Assembly: GCF_001591805.1 (NCBI RefSeq)
Contig: NZ_BCVP01000015.1
Location: 124,001-188,000, forward strand
Reading direction: 5' to 3'
DNA length: 64,000 nucleotides
DNA from: Neobacillus novalis NBRC 102450
Lineage (GTDB): Bacteria > Bacillota > Bacilli > Bacillales > Cytobacillaceae
In this document: positions 18,994-27,625 of the stretch, piece after piece
Layout of the letters: each line of letters begins with the position of its first letter
Numbering within the stretch: the stretch's first letter is position 1
The notes under the pieces: model-generated
The model's database searches: none
Told to the model about the DNA's origin: nothing
The model's input: the letters and a program-made list of their open reading frames with translations, nothing else
Program-made: the position numbers and the translations under genes

Positions 18994-19377
18994 ATGATCG
19001 AAAACACATTAATTGAGGCTTTAGGTATTGAAATAACCCGTGTAGAAGCGGGAAAAGTGGTTGCGACGATGCCGGTGGATGGAAGAACGCGCCAGCCATT
19101 CGGTTTACTGCATGGCGGGGCATCGGTTGCCCTTGCTGAGACGGTTGCAAGCGTTGGCGCCTATGAATTGGTTAATAAAGAAACCGAAGCGGTTGCCGGG
19201 CTTGAGATCAACGCTAATCATGTCCGCCCAAAAACAGACGGGGTTGTTACAGCGGTTGGCACTGTGCTTCACCAAGGAAAATCGACAATGGTATGGGATA
19301 TCAAAATTACCGATGAGACGGACCGCCTCATTTGTGTTTCACGCTGTACGATGGCCGTTATTCAATTGCGAAAGTAA
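18994..19377 (+). CDS. Hotdog-fold thioesterase (ComA2/YuxO, PaaI type)
   Basis: 127 residues. The hotdog signature is PFGLLHGGASVALAET near residues 33-48, whose Glu is the likely catalytic acid. The family includes DHNA-CoA thioesterases of menaquinone synthesis and PaaI-like enzymes; B. subtilis ComA2/YuxO is the closest type I recognise. The start is ATG at 18994 with GGAGG seven bases upstream; the ATG at 18988 is too close. Confidence 0.88.
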   Translation: MIENTLIEALGIEITRVEAGKVVATMPVDGRTRQPFGLLHGGASVALAETVASVGAYELVNKETEAVAGLEINANHVRPKTDGVVTAVGTVLHQGKSTMVWDIKITDETDRLICVSRCTMAVIQLRK

Positions 19378-19391
19378 CTGTTAGCTCATAA

Positions 19392-19424
19392 CGGGGTGGG
19401 GGAAAGAACCACCTCTTTTTTTTA
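19392..19424 (+). terminator. Terminator after the thioesterase gene
   Basis: GGGGTGG / CCACCTC stem with one G-T pair, followed by a run of eight T. Confidence 0.65.
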
Positions 19425-19565
19425 CTATTATTTAAAAATTTAAAAAATTCCTTTTAAATTCATGTTATAATTTAAGAAATAAAAAAATAGCTAAATAGCA
19501 CAATTTTTTGTACAGGTTTCTTTATATAATGATGGTATAAAGAAGAGAAAAGTGAAGGTGGTGAA

Positions 19566-20195
19566 ATGATGAAGGCAAGAAGGCAATATTTATTTATTGA
19601 TTTTGAGTTTACGATGCCTGAACGAAATATTCGAATGAAGAATTTCTTTGCGGAAATAATCGAGGTCGGGATTGTTGCGGTTGTCGACGATCAGGTTACC
19701 GAGCAATTTTCATCCTTTGTTACTCCACGTAAATTTTCGAAACTATCAGAACGCTGTAAATCATTCTTACATATTTCGCAGCAGCAGGTTGACAAAGGGC
19801 TTTCGATTTATGAATTGATTAAAAAATTGGAAGAATTCAATAAAAATCATTATGAGACGTCCATTGTTACTTGGGGAAATATGGATATGAAGGTACTAAG
19901 GCATAATTGCTTAGAAGCGGGTATTGCTTTTCCATTTATCAACGCTAAAGAAATAGATTTATCAATGGAGTATAAACGGTTCTTTGGTGACCAAAATCAA
20001 ACAGGCTTGTGGAAGGCTGTGCAGGAATATGGAAAAGAGGGGACAGGCAGACATCACCGGGCACTCGACGATGCTTTGACTACCTATAATATATTCAAAC
20101 TCGTTGAAAAGGATAAACGCTATTTAGAAAAACCAGAACCAACAACGATTGGTGATCGAATAGATTTTTCCAAGCTATTAAATGAATTCGCATAA
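19566..20195 (+). CDS. kapD: KapD, 3'-5' exonuclease-like inhibitor of the KinA pathway
   Basis: 209 residues, DEDDh exonuclease fold. The first motif is FIDFEFT with the D-x-E pair, and GRHHRALDDALTTYNIF near residues 155-170 carries the His and Asp of ExoIII. In B. subtilis KapD overproduction blocks the KinA route to sporulation. The gene faces kapB tail to tail with a shared terminator. GGTGGTG lies just upstream of two adjacent ATG codons. Confidence 0.9.
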   Translation: MMKARRQYLFIDFEFTMPERNIRMKNFFAEIIEVGIVAVVDDQVTEQFSSFVTPRKFSKLSERCKSFLHISQQQVDKGLSIYELIKKLEEFNKNHYETSIVTWGNMDMKVLRHNCLEAGIAFPFINAKEIDLSMEYKRFFGDQNQTGLWKAVQEYGKEGTGRHHRALDDALTTYNIFKLVEKDKRYLEKPEPTTIGDRIDFSKLLNEFA

Positions 20196-20228
20196 AAGGC
20201 CAAATCACTATACCTGATTTGGCCTTTT
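20194..20228. terminator. Bidirectional terminator kapD/kapB
   Basis: AAAAGGCCAAATCA / TGATTTGGCCTTTT, a perfect 14-base stem with a seven-base loop. Confidence 0.92.
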
Positions 20229-20231
20229 ATG

Positions 20232-20615
20232 TTAATTAAATTTATAATCTTTCTCCAGTGTTTCAATTGCCTTTAAGCTCATTTCAGCCCATTGTGACGC
20301 AGTCTCTGCCAGTTCAGCTTTCATTTTTTCCACAGCCTTCTTTAAGGAATCCTGATAATCCGGGATTTCATCCTCAAAGTGTTTGACCATTTGTTTCGGA
20401 ATATTGGCCTGTTCCCGAAAGCTGAGGGCACGTCTTTCATGAAAAATAAGCACATCTGCATCTTTAGGGCTGTGCAAATCGCCCTGCATTGGATGTTTAA
20501 CGACCGCTAGGACTCTGACTAAATAATGCTGTGGGCGTACCTCCGTTATTTCTCCGATATATTTTCCCGTCTTATAAATTGCTGTGACAATGTCACCAAC
20601 CGCAAATTCCGCCAT
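20232..20615 (-). CDS. kapB: KapB, KinB-pathway sporulation protein
   Basis: 127 residues, matching KapB ("kinase-associated lipoprotein B") by its AEFAVGDIVTAIYKTGKYIGEI start and HPMQGDLHSPKDADV core. In B. subtilis it is needed for phosphorelay input from KinB. The sequence has no lipobox and no signal peptide, so a lipoprotein is not supported; the N-terminal half looks like a small SH3-like barrel and the rest is a long helix. No kinB gene is adjacent in the window. Confidence 0.88.
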   Translation of the reverse strand: MAEFAVGDIVTAIYKTGKYIGEITEVRPQHYLVRVLAVVKHPMQGDLHSPKDADVLIFHERRALSFREQANIPKQMVKHFEDEIPDYQDSLKKAVEKMKAELAETASQWAEMSLKAIETLEKDYKFN

Positions 20616-20738
20616 TCAAACCACTCCTGCCAATTATTTTTTCTTCTATCTTCCATTTTATAATGAAATAGTCTAAATTAAAAACAAAGTGCAAAAAATT
20701 AAAACTTCGGTTAAAGTGGAAAAATGGAGGGATTATAA

Positions 20739-21479
20739 ATGAGAAAGAAATGGCAAATACTATTTGCATTATTGACAATTGTTCTCGTCTTGGCAGCATG
20801 TGGGACAAGCTCGAAGAAAGAAGCGACAAAACCGAAAACTGCCGCGCCAAAAACAGAACAGAAGGAAGGGGACAATAAAGTGACAAATGAAGTCTATCCT
20901 CAGCTTTCCACAGAGGTAGCAGAAAATGAGAAACTCGTTGAAATGGAAACATCCATGGGTAACATTAAAATCAAATTATTCCCTGAATATGCACCAAAGG
21001 CTGTTGAGAACTTTGTGAAGCACAGTGAAGATGGCTACTATGATGGACTTATCTTTCATCGAGTCATTAAAGATTTCATGATTCAAGGCGGGGACCCGAA
21101 TGGCAACGGCACGGGCGGTGAAAGCATTTGGGGAAAACCATTCGAAGACGAATTCTCAAGAAATCTTTATAATCTGCACGGCGCCTTGTCAATGGCCAAT
21201 TCTGGTTCAAATACAAATGGAAGCCAGTTTTTCATCGTACAAAGCACCAGCCTTGATCCTTCTATGAAGTCACAAATGGAGCAGGCGGGATTCCCTAAGG
21301 AAATTATTGAAGCCTATGATAAGAACGGCGGAACCCCATGGCTTGACCACAAGCATACTGTTTTTGGCCAAGTGATTGAGGGAATGGATATCGTTGATAA
21401 GATTGCTGACACACCAGTAGGTGCCCAAGATAAACCGGAAAAAGATGTCATCATTAAAAAAATTAAAGTGTTAAAATAA
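20739..21479 (+). CDS. Lipoprotein peptidyl-prolyl isomerase (cyclophilin)
   Basis: 246 residues. The signal peptide ends in the lipobox LAAC near residue 21, followed by a Lys/Thr-rich linker to about residue 65. The cyclophilin domain has [17 protein letters not shown] (catalytic Arg and Gln), [16 protein letters not shown] and [12 protein letters not shown]. It speeds proline isomerisation of exported proteins at the outer face of the membrane. GGAGGG precedes the ATG. A PrsA-type role is possible but this is not a parvulin. Confidence 0.93.
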   Translation: MRKKWQILFALLTIVLVLAACGTSSKKEATKPKTAAPKTEQKEGDNKVTNEVYPQLSTEVAENEKLVEMETSMGNIKIKLFPEYAPKAVENFVKHSEDGYYDGLIFHRVIKDFMIQGGDPNGNGTGGESIWGKPFEDEFSRNLYNLHGALSMANSGSNTNGSQFFIVQSTSLDPSMKSQMEQAGFPKEIIEAYDKNGGTPWLDHKHTVFGQVIEGMDIVDKIADTPVGAQDKPEKDVIIKKIKVLK

Positions 21480-21569
21480 ACAAGGGGGCTCGGATTGATT
21501 CATTGGTAGGAAACGTTTTTTGTTGCTATAATTAGTTGAGCAGTTCTCTTAAAGAAAGGGAGAAGAAAA

Positions 21570-21779
21570 ATGTTGCTACCATCCATACTTTCCTTGTTTC
21601 TATACTTTCCGGAAGATAAATCAGAATACATTCCAGCTCTCATTAGCTTTAGTATCTTTATGATTGCAGCAGTTTTTACAATGCGCTTCATCGTAAAACA
21701 TTCAAAACGTGAGGCAGAAAAAGCTAAGGAATTTGAAGAACAATTAAAAAATCAAGAACATCCGCAAAAGAACAGTTAA
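21570..21779 (+). CDS. Small single-pass membrane protein
   Basis: 69 residues with a hydrophobic start and a membrane segment near residues 22-44, then a charged coil (KHSKREAEKAKEFEEQLKN) facing the cytosol. No family recognised. AAAGGGAG lies upstream of the ATG. The stop codon lies in a terminator hairpin. Confidence 0.72.
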   Translation: MLLPSILSLFLYFPEDKSEYIPALISFSIFMIAAVFTMRFIVKHSKREAEKAKEFEEQLKNQEHPQKNS

Positions 21780-21796
21780 ATGCTGTTCTTTTTTTC
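21767..21796 (+). terminator. Terminator overlapping the previous stop codon
   Basis: AAAGAACAG / CTGTTCTTT stem and a T run; the TAA is in the loop. Confidence 0.8.
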
Positions 21797-21875
21797 TTCT
21801 CACAACCTCATTAGAATAGGTACAGGTGTGATAGTTCAAACTAAAGGCAAATTGTCTTTAGTGGAGGGAATACAG

Positions 21876-22433
21876 ATGAAGAAAAGCTGGATGATGATTC
21901 CACTGCTTCTGCTAGCTGGTTGTATGGAAAAGAATGTGAAAAAGATTGATGTTGAAATGTTTAATGCCGTTGGTGATTCACTTGGGACGGTAGAACTGGC
22001 CGAACAGTCCAGCGGTATTAAGATGACGGTAAATTTGAAGGGGCTGCCTCCTGGCGAACATGCAATACATATTCATGAAAAGGGAAAATGCCTGGCACCA
22101 GATTTCAAGTCTGCCGGCAACCATTTTAACCCTGAAAAGAAGGAGCATGGACTTCTGCATCCTAAAGGTGCCCATGCAGGTGACTTGCCAAATTTAATTG
22201 TTGACGATGACGGCTCCGTTAAGGCGGATTTAATGGCACCCAATGTCACTTTGAAAGACGGAAAAAAATCCGTTTTAACAAAAGAGGGTACTTCAATTGT
22301 CGTAGACGAATCAAAGGATGACGGTATGACCCAGCCCGCAGGGGATTCAGGCAAGCGAATTGCCTGCGGTGAAATCTCCAAGGATAAGAATAAAGCAGGC
22401 AAACAGCGGAAAGCTCAAGATGAAAATAAATAG
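21876..22433 (+). CDS. Cu-Zn superoxide dismutase-like lipoprotein (YojM/SodC type)
   Basis: 185 residues; lipobox LLAGC near residue 15 gives a membrane-anchored exported protein. The SodC fold is clear: HIHEKGKC (two Cu ligands and a disulfide Cys), GNHFNP (bridging His), [14 protein letters not shown] (Zn ligands), and RIACGEI (second disulfide Cys). The fourth Cu ligand His is replaced by Asp (IVVDESKDD). B. subtilis YojM is also altered in the Cu site, so dismutase activity is doubtful. GGAGGG lies upstream of the ATG. The C-terminal tail is Lys-rich. Confidence 0.88.
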   Translation: MKKSWMMIPLLLLAGCMEKNVKKIDVEMFNAVGDSLGTVELAEQSSGIKMTVNLKGLPPGEHAIHIHEKGKCLAPDFKSAGNHFNPEKKEHGLLHPKGAHAGDLPNLIVDDDGSVKADLMAPNVTLKDGKKSVLTKEGTSIVVDESKDDGMTQPAGDSGKRIACGEISKDKNKAGKQRKAQDENK

Positions 22434-22447
22434 GAATGAATAGGCTG

Positions 22448-22476
22448 TCTCCAATGAGATAGTCTACTTTTTTATG
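22448..22476 (+). terminator. Terminator after the SodC-like gene
   Basis: TAGGCTGTCTC / GAGATAGTCTA pairing (with G-T pairs), then TTTTTT. Confidence 0.7.
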
Positions 22477-22626
22477 AGAATAGAAAAAATAAACGGTGTC
22501 TAGAATGTTATTGGTTGCTGCCTATTTTTGTGAAAAATGAAAATATCTCTAAATACATGGGTAAAAATCTAAGCTTATCCCGCTAGGTGGACATACACTA
22601 TCTTGAGACTTTTAGGAGGCGATATC

Positions 22627-22941
22627 ATGACAGAAAGACAATTTCCAGGCGGATTCCAAGGACAATTTGGCCAACAAATGGGCTATCCCCAAATGACTGG
22701 CGGCTATCCACAAATGGGTGGGTTCCCGCAAACTGGTTATCCACAAACAGGTGGTTATCCGCACACAGGTTATCCTCATATGGGCGGTTACCCACAGTAT
22801 GGGCAATACCAACATGGCGGCTATCCATATGGAATGGGCGGTTATCCACATACAGGTTTTCCTCAAGGAATGGGCGGTTTTCCACAAAGCGGCCAAGGGC
22901 AAATGACAATGCCATTTGGTCAGAGAAAAGAAAAGAAATAA
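22627..22941 (+). CDS. Gly-Tyr-Pro tandem-repeat protein
   Basis: 104 residues, almost wholly repeats of GYPQ(T/M)GG / GYPHTG type from about residue 19 to 92, ending in a basic tail (FGQRKEKK). There is no signal peptide. Such low-complexity, Tyr-rich proteins occur in spore coats and may crosslink or phase-separate; this is inference. AGGAGG stands seven bases before the ATG at 22627. Repeats are also visible in the DNA (GGCGGTTATCC-like units), so length variation is likely. Confidence 0.78.
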   Translation: MTERQFPGGFQGQFGQQMGYPQMTGGYPQMGGFPQTGYPQTGGYPHTGYPHMGGYPQYGQYQHGGYPYGMGGYPHTGFPQGMGGFPQSGQGQMTMPFGQRKEKK

Positions 22942-23079
22942 ATTGTACTTGTCAAACGAGCCTGTTTCTTCAACTGGAGATGCAGGTTTTAATTTTTTCC
23001 AACCGTTTCCTTGATTTATCTTACATTTTTCTTGAAAATAGACATTAAGACTAATGGAGATAATAGGAGTGCACAACCA

Positions 23080-24285
23080 ATGGAAAACAAACTATATTAT
23101 CAGGATGCTTACTTAACAAAATTCACAGCAAAGGTGGAAAAACAAGAAAAGGATCCGTCAGGAAAATGGTATGTGGTGTTAAATCAAACTGCCTTTTATC
23201 CGACTGGAGGCGGGCAACCCAACGATTTAGGTACAATCGAAAATACGAAGGTCGTAAATGTGGAAGAAATCGAAGGGGAAATTCGCCATTATCTTGAAGG
23301 GTCATTAACAGACACCAATATAGAAATAAGCGGCGTGCTTGATTGGCAGCGGCGCTTTGATCATATGCAGCAGCATGCCGGTCAGCATATCCTTTCGGCG
23401 GCGTTTGAACAAGTACTCGATTATAAGACAGTCAGTTTTCACTTAGGAGAAGAAATCGTAACGATTGATTTAGCGACCGAAGCATTATCTGAACAGGCAG
23501 TAAAGCAGGTAGAGGAACTCGCGAATCAAATCATTTTGGAAAACCGTCCGATTGAAACAAAATGGGTAACAGAAGAGGAGTTATCACACTATTCATTACG
23601 AAAAGAAACAAAGGTGAAAGACAATATCAGGCTTGTAATAATTCCTGACTTCGATTATAACGGCTGCGGCGGGACACACCCGAAGGCGACTGGCGAAGTT
23701 AGGGCCATTAAAATATTGGATTGGGAACGGCAAAGGAAAAACATCCGTGTCCAATTTGTCTGCGGCGAACGGGTCTTGACTCAGTTTGGCCAAAAACAAA
23801 AAGTGCTGCTTGAGCTAACGAAGCAGTTAAATGCCCCAGAATCAGGTATGATTCATGCTGTAAGCCGGCTAATTGAGCAGGGAAAGACATTGGAGAAGGA
23901 ACTAGAGCATAACCAACAACAATTGCTTAAACTTGAAGCTAGAGATTTACTAGCTAAACAGGAGAACAAGCTTGTGAGTGAAGTGTTTCAAAACCGGACA
24001 ATTCAAGCACTTCAGAAGCTAGCCCGAACCATCATCGCCGAAGATGAACAAACTTTGGTGTTCTTTGTTTCTGAAAATGAAAATCGTCTCCAGCTCGTTT
24101 GTGCACGTGGACAAGCCCGCTCGGAAAATATGAAATCATTACTTAGTGCAGCCCTTCCGCTAATAAATGGTAAGGGCGGCGGGAATGATGCTTTTGCTCA
24201 AGGCGGCGGTGAAGCATTAATGACGGGCCGGGAAATGATCGAACAATTGCTGGAACTAGAATTGAAGGAAACGCCGAGCAAATAA
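23080..24285 (+). CDS. Alanyl-tRNA editing protein (AlaX type with DHHA1 domain)
   Basis: 401 residues. It resembles the editing and C-terminal parts of AlaRS and removes Ser or Gly mischarged on tRNA-Ala. The N-terminal domain has FYPTGGGQPNDLG. The zinc site is HAGQH near residue 103 and CGGTHP near residue 194. The DHHA1 part ends with GKGGGNDAFAQGGG, the AlaRS C-domain signature. The ATG at 23080 has AGGAG upstream; a longer frame has none. Confidence 0.93.
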   Translation: MENKLYYQDAYLTKFTAKVEKQEKDPSGKWYVVLNQTAFYPTGGGQPNDLGTIENTKVVNVEEIEGEIRHYLEGSLTDTNIEISGVLDWQRRFDHMQQHAGQHILSAAFEQVLDYKTVSFHLGEEIVTIDLATEALSEQAVKQVEELANQIILENRPIETKWVTEEELSHYSLRKETKVKDNIRLVIIPDFDYNGCGGTHPKATGEVRAIKILDWERQRKNIRVQFVCGERVLTQFGQKQKVLLELTKQLNAPESGMIHAVSRLIEQGKTLEKELEHNQQQLLKLEARDLLAKQENKLVSEVFQNRTIQALQKLARTIIAEDEQTLVFFVSENENRLQLVCARGQARSENMKSLLSAALPLINGKGGGNDAFAQGGGEALMTGREMIEQLLELELKETPSK

Positions 24286-24412
24286 CAGACCTTTTTCACC
24301 GGACTGTAACTATTTTTAATAAGGAATAGGTTCAACAAAGTGGAGTTTAATAAATTTTCATATATAATATAGCTAATTGAATTTTTTTAACACCTTGAAG
24401 GGATGAGTTAGA

Positions 24413-25825
24413 GTGGAAAAACAACAAGTAGGAGTCGTTGGTGTCGGAGTAATGGGAAGAAGTTTGGCCTTAAATTTTGAAAGCAAAGGCTTCCCGGTCT
24501 CGGTATACGACCTATCAGCAGAGAAAGTAAATGAAGTTTTAGAAAATAATAAAGGGAAAAAGTTAGTTGGAACGACAAATATTGTAGATTTTGTGCAATC
24601 GTTAGAAAGTCCGCGAAAAATTTTATTAATGGTGAATGCCGGCGTCATTACCGATAAAGCGATTGAATCCTTAGTGCCTCATTTGGATAAAGGCGATATC
24701 CTGATAGATGGCGGAAACAGTTTTTATCAAGATACAATCCGCAGAAATAAAGAACTCGCTGAAAAAGAAATTCTCTTTATCGGCGCTGGAGTTTCTGGTG
24801 GAGAAGAAGGGGCGCTGACAGGCCCGGCTATCATGCCAAGCGGGCAAAAGGAAGCGTATGATGCAGTCGGCCCGCTGTTAACAGCCATCTCTGCCAAGGT
24901 AAATGGAGATCCATGCTGTACATATATTGGTCCAAATGGGGCCGGGCACTATGTGAAAATGGTGCATAATGGCATTGAGTATAGTGATATGCAGTTAATT
25001 TGTGAGTCCTATCATTTAATGAGAGATCTGCTTGGTTTGTCTGTTGGAGAACTTCATGAAGTGTTTAAAGAATGGAATCAAGGAGAGCTTGACAGCTATT
25101 TAATTGAAATAACGGCCGATATTTTTACAAAAATAGATCCGGAAACGGGCAAGCCGTTGGTGGATGTTATTCTTGATACAGCCGGTCAAAAAGGGACTGG
25201 AAAATGGACAAGTCAAAGTTCACTTGATTTAGGTGTTCCGCTGTCGATTATTACAGAATCCGTTTTCTCCCGCTTTTTATCGGCGATGAAGGATGAGCGC
25301 GTCCGTGCAAGTAAGGTATTAAGGGGCCCGGCTGCGAATGAATTTGCCGGCAATAAGCAGGAGTTTATTGAGCTGATTCGGAAAACCTTGTACCTAAGTA
25401 AGATTATTTCTTATGCACAAGGCTTTGCCCAATTGAAAAAGGCTTCCGAAGAATACGATTGGAACTTGAAGCCGGGAGAAATTGCGATGATTTTCCGCGG
25501 CGGCTGTATTATCCGGGCAGCCTTCCTGCAGAATATTAAGGAAGCCTACGACCGTAATCCAGACTTAGACAATTTATTAATGGATTCCTATTTTCAAGCG
25601 ATTGTTGCGGATTATCAGGATGCCGCAAGAGAAGTAGTAACCATTGCGATTAAAGCAGGCATACCTGTGCCTGGCCTCTCAAGCGCACTTGCTTATTATG
25701 ACAGCTACCGCTCAGAGGTGCTGCCTGCCAACTTGCTCCAGGCCCAAAGAGACTATTTCGGGGCCCATACGTACCAAAGGGTGGATCGCGAAGGGGCTTT
25801 CCATACGGAATGGCTGGATAAATAA
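24413..25825 (+). CDS. gndA: 6-phosphogluconate dehydrogenase (GndA type)
   Basis: 470 residues. It oxidatively decarboxylates 6-phosphogluconate to ribulose-5-phosphate in the pentose phosphate pathway. Seen: the NADP site [36 protein letters not shown] near residue 128 (catalytic), [13 protein letters not shown] near residue 183, and a C-terminal tail with HTEWL. The length and GGEEGA are those of the 470-residue class. The start is GTG at 24413 with AAGGGATGAG upstream. Confidence 0.96.
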   Translation: MEKQQVGVVGVGVMGRSLALNFESKGFPVSVYDLSAEKVNEVLENNKGKKLVGTTNIVDFVQSLESPRKILLMVNAGVITDKAIESLVPHLDKGDILIDGGNSFYQDTIRRNKELAEKEILFIGAGVSGGEEGALTGPAIMPSGQKEAYDAVGPLLTAISAKVNGDPCCTYIGPNGAGHYVKMVHNGIEYSDMQLICESYHLMRDLLGLSVGELHEVFKEWNQGELDSYLIEITADIFTKIDPETGKPLVDVILDTAGQKGTGKWTSQSSLDLGVPLSIITESVFSRFLSAMKDERVRASKVLRGPAANEFAGNKQEFIELIRKTLYLSKIISYAQGFAQLKKASEEYDWNLKPGEIAMIFRGGCIIRAAFLQNIKEAYDRNPDLDNLLMDSYFQAIVADYQDAAREVVTIAIKAGIPVPGLSSALAYYDSYRSEVLPANLLQAQRDYFGAHTYQRVDREGAFHTEWLDK

Positions 25826-25829
25826 TCGA

Positions 25830-25862
25830 AAAGACGAGCTAGTTAATAGCTCGTCTTTTTCC
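25830..25862 (+). terminator. Terminator after gndA
   Basis: AAAGACGAGCTA / TAGCTCGTCTTT stem with a five-base loop and T run. Confidence 0.9.
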
Positions 25863-25982
25863 TTTCGGTCAATCTTCTCATTAAAAATCGTCATTCACCC
25901 ACCACCAATTCAATTTTTATAGTTTCTCATCTTTATGATAAAATATTTTCATTCAATGTACCAATAATAGGAGCTAAAAAAT

Positions 25983-26246
25983 ATGAGAAAAGAAATTCTA
26001 ACTAATTTGCAATATGTCGATGTTTTAAATGAATGGGATCCCTTTCAACTGAAAAATGGCAGCTATGAAACGGAAATTGCTGATGTGATTCAAGCGCTTC
26101 ATGAACTGAATGATTGTGCAAAGCTGGCCAAGAGAATCCAAACCATTTACGAATTTTCATTTGAAAAACTGATTCCAATCCATGACTGCGTGAAAATTGC
26201 GGCTGAACTATTAGTCATCAAAGCAAACGAAACTTGTTCAATTTAA
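25983..26246 (+). CDS. yugE: YugE, DUF1871 protein
   Basis: 87 residues, all helical, with the DUF1871 pattern (LxxWDPF, ET-IADVIQALHEL, AKRIQTIYEFSFE). B. subtilis YugE is of the same length. Function unknown. AGGAG lies about eight bases before the ATG. Confidence 0.85.
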   Translation: MRKEILTNLQYVDVLNEWDPFQLKNGSYETEIADVIQALHELNDCAKLAKRIQTIYEFSFEKLIPIHDCVKIAAELLVIKANETCSI

Positions 26247-26254
26247 TGCAAAAA

Positions 26255-26287
26255 AAGTGGACATGCCCATTCGGGCTGTCCACTTCA
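26255..26287 (+). terminator. Hairpin after yugE
   Basis: AAGTGGACA / TGTCCACTT with a nested GCCC / GGGC loop. There is no long T run on the plus strand, so it is a weak terminator or a stabiliser. Confidence 0.55.
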
Positions 26288-26363
26288 AAAAGGGGGGAAT
26301 ACTAGAAAGCATTATGTCATAAGCATTTCCAAATTTTTATCGTTCTATTCAAGAAAAAATAAA

Positions 26364-26388
26364 AAAAGCGGTACATTTTACCGCTTTT
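26364..26388. terminator. Terminator downstream of the XRE gene
   Basis: AAAAGCGGTA / TACCGCTTTT stem with A and T tracts on both sides. Confidence 0.8.
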
Positions 26389-26406
26389 CAGCCATAGTGA
26401 ATTTTT

Positions 26407-26643
26407 TTATACGTGGTCCGTAGAAGTGGATGGTGTATGAATCTGATTGAACTTTAATAACTCAGATGCAGGGATATCGAGAACAGTAGATAATTTCAGG
26501 ATTGTCTGAGTGCTTGGAATTTGTTCCCCAGATTCATATTTCTCAATTGTATGTGTTCCCACTCTAACCTTTTGAGCCAGCTCCTGCTGGGTCATTTTTA
26601 GCATTTCACGGGAAGTTTTAATGGTGTGGCCGATTGAATTCAT
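26407..26643 (-). CDS. XRE-family helix-turn-helix regulator
   Basis: 78 residues; one HTH_3 domain from about residue 5 to 60 (TQQELAQKVRVGTHTIEKYESGEQIPS carries the helix-turn-helix), then a short Ser/Thr-rich tail. It is a DNA-binding repressor with no sensor domain. The start is ATG at 26643, six bases after AGAGGTG. Target genes are unknown; the repeat element lies directly upstream. Confidence 0.85.
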   Translation of the reverse strand: MNSIGHTIKTSREMLKMTQQELAQKVRVGTHTIEKYESGEQIPSTQTILKLSTVLDIPASELLKFNQIHTPSTSTDHV

Positions 26644-26764
26644 ACTGGTCACCTCTCTTAGAAAGGATAGTTACTCACTATTAGTATATCATCAGATAGT
26701 TGGCTTTTTTTATTCCTTTTGTGAATAATTTGTTAAGAACCTCTGACAATTTTTCATATCCAAT

Positions 26765-26950
26765 GGCTGTGTTAAAAGTGAATGTTGATTTCCGTTCCAG
26801 GCGCTTCGCTTTCCGCGGGGCGGGCGGTGAGCCTCCTCGGCGCTAAAGCGCCTGCGGGGTCTCACCTGTCCCGCTGATCCCGCAGGAGTCTCGCGCCTTC
26901 CACTCCAATCAACATTGTGATCAAAATCAACAATATTCTTTTACACAGCC
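26765..26950. repeat. MITE-like structured repeat with terminal inverted repeats
   Basis: 186-bp element with imperfect 26-base inverted ends: GGCTGTGTTAAAAG... at 26765-26790 and its complement ending ACACAGCC at 26950. The GC-rich inside (26791-26905) is strongly foldable (GGCGCTAAAGCGCC, and GCGGGG / CCCCGC pairs). It has no coding capacity. I recognise the core as a widespread Bacillaceae intergenic repeat. It fills most of the 430-base gap between the XRE gene and yugI. Confidence 0.82.
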
Positions 26951-27073
26951 TATCCATTAGGAGAGAACTTGTTTTGGATACGATAAGCTTTTTTGCTTAA
27001 AGCTATATATTGTGATATAATCTTTTAATGCGTATATAAGGGATTAATAATTCATTTACTTAGGAGTGTTTAC

Positions 27074-27475
27074 ATGACAGAAAAGATTGAAACAGGAAGT
27101 ATATTAGCCGGTAAAGTTACAGGAATTCAACCATATGGTGCATTCGTTGCCTTAGATGAAAATACACAGGGTCTTGTGCATATTTCAGAAATCACGCACG
27201 GTTATGTGAAGGATATTAATGAACATCTTAAAGTGGGCGATGAAGTACAGGTAAAGGTATTATCAGTTGATGAAGGTGCAGGGAAAATTGGTCTTTCAAT
27301 CCGGGCCACAGAAGAATCTCCTGTTCAACAAATAACAAAAGCAAAGAAGCCGCGCAAGCGCCAAGCAGCAGCGATTATCCCTGAGGCTGAAGGCCAGCAA
27401 GGATTTAATACATTAAAAGATAAGCTTCAAGAGTGGATTGACCAGTCACAGCGAGAAGATCTAATTAAAAAGTAA
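27074..27475 (+). CDS. yugI: General stress protein 13 (S1 RNA-binding domain, YugI)
   Basis: 133 residues with one S1 domain at residues 4-76 (GSILAGKVTGIQPYGAFVALDENTQGLVHISEI, then GDEVQVKVLSVDEG). A basic linker (KAKKPRKRQAA) and a helical tail follow. GSP13 associates with RNA or ribosomes under stress. AGGAGTG precedes the ATG. Confidence 0.93.
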   Translation: MTEKIETGSILAGKVTGIQPYGAFVALDENTQGLVHISEITHGYVKDINEHLKVGDEVQVKVLSVDEGAGKIGLSIRATEESPVQQITKAKKPRKRQAAAIIPEAEGQQGFNTLKDKLQEWIDQSQREDLIKK

Positions 27476-27482
27476 TTTTTTT

Positions 27483-27533
27483 AAAAGCCTCGGCCCTGCA
27501 ATTTATTGTAGTTTGGTCCAGGCTTTTTTTATT
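27483..27533 (+). terminator. Terminator after yugI
   Basis: AAAGCCT... / ...AGGCTTTTTTT pairing over a long imperfect stem, then T run. Confidence 0.75.
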
Positions 27534-27625
27534 TTAAAAATAAAAAGGGTTCATTCTTTTTTCTGGCTCGGCTACAATAGAATGGTACATATAATTAAAA
27601 GGTGTGAAAGGGAGGGAAATCTAGT

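Noticed and set aside
22587..23048. Alternative frame over the Gly-Tyr-Pro gene
   Set aside because: It is an out-of-frame reading of repeats; the frame starting at 22627 has the ribosome site.
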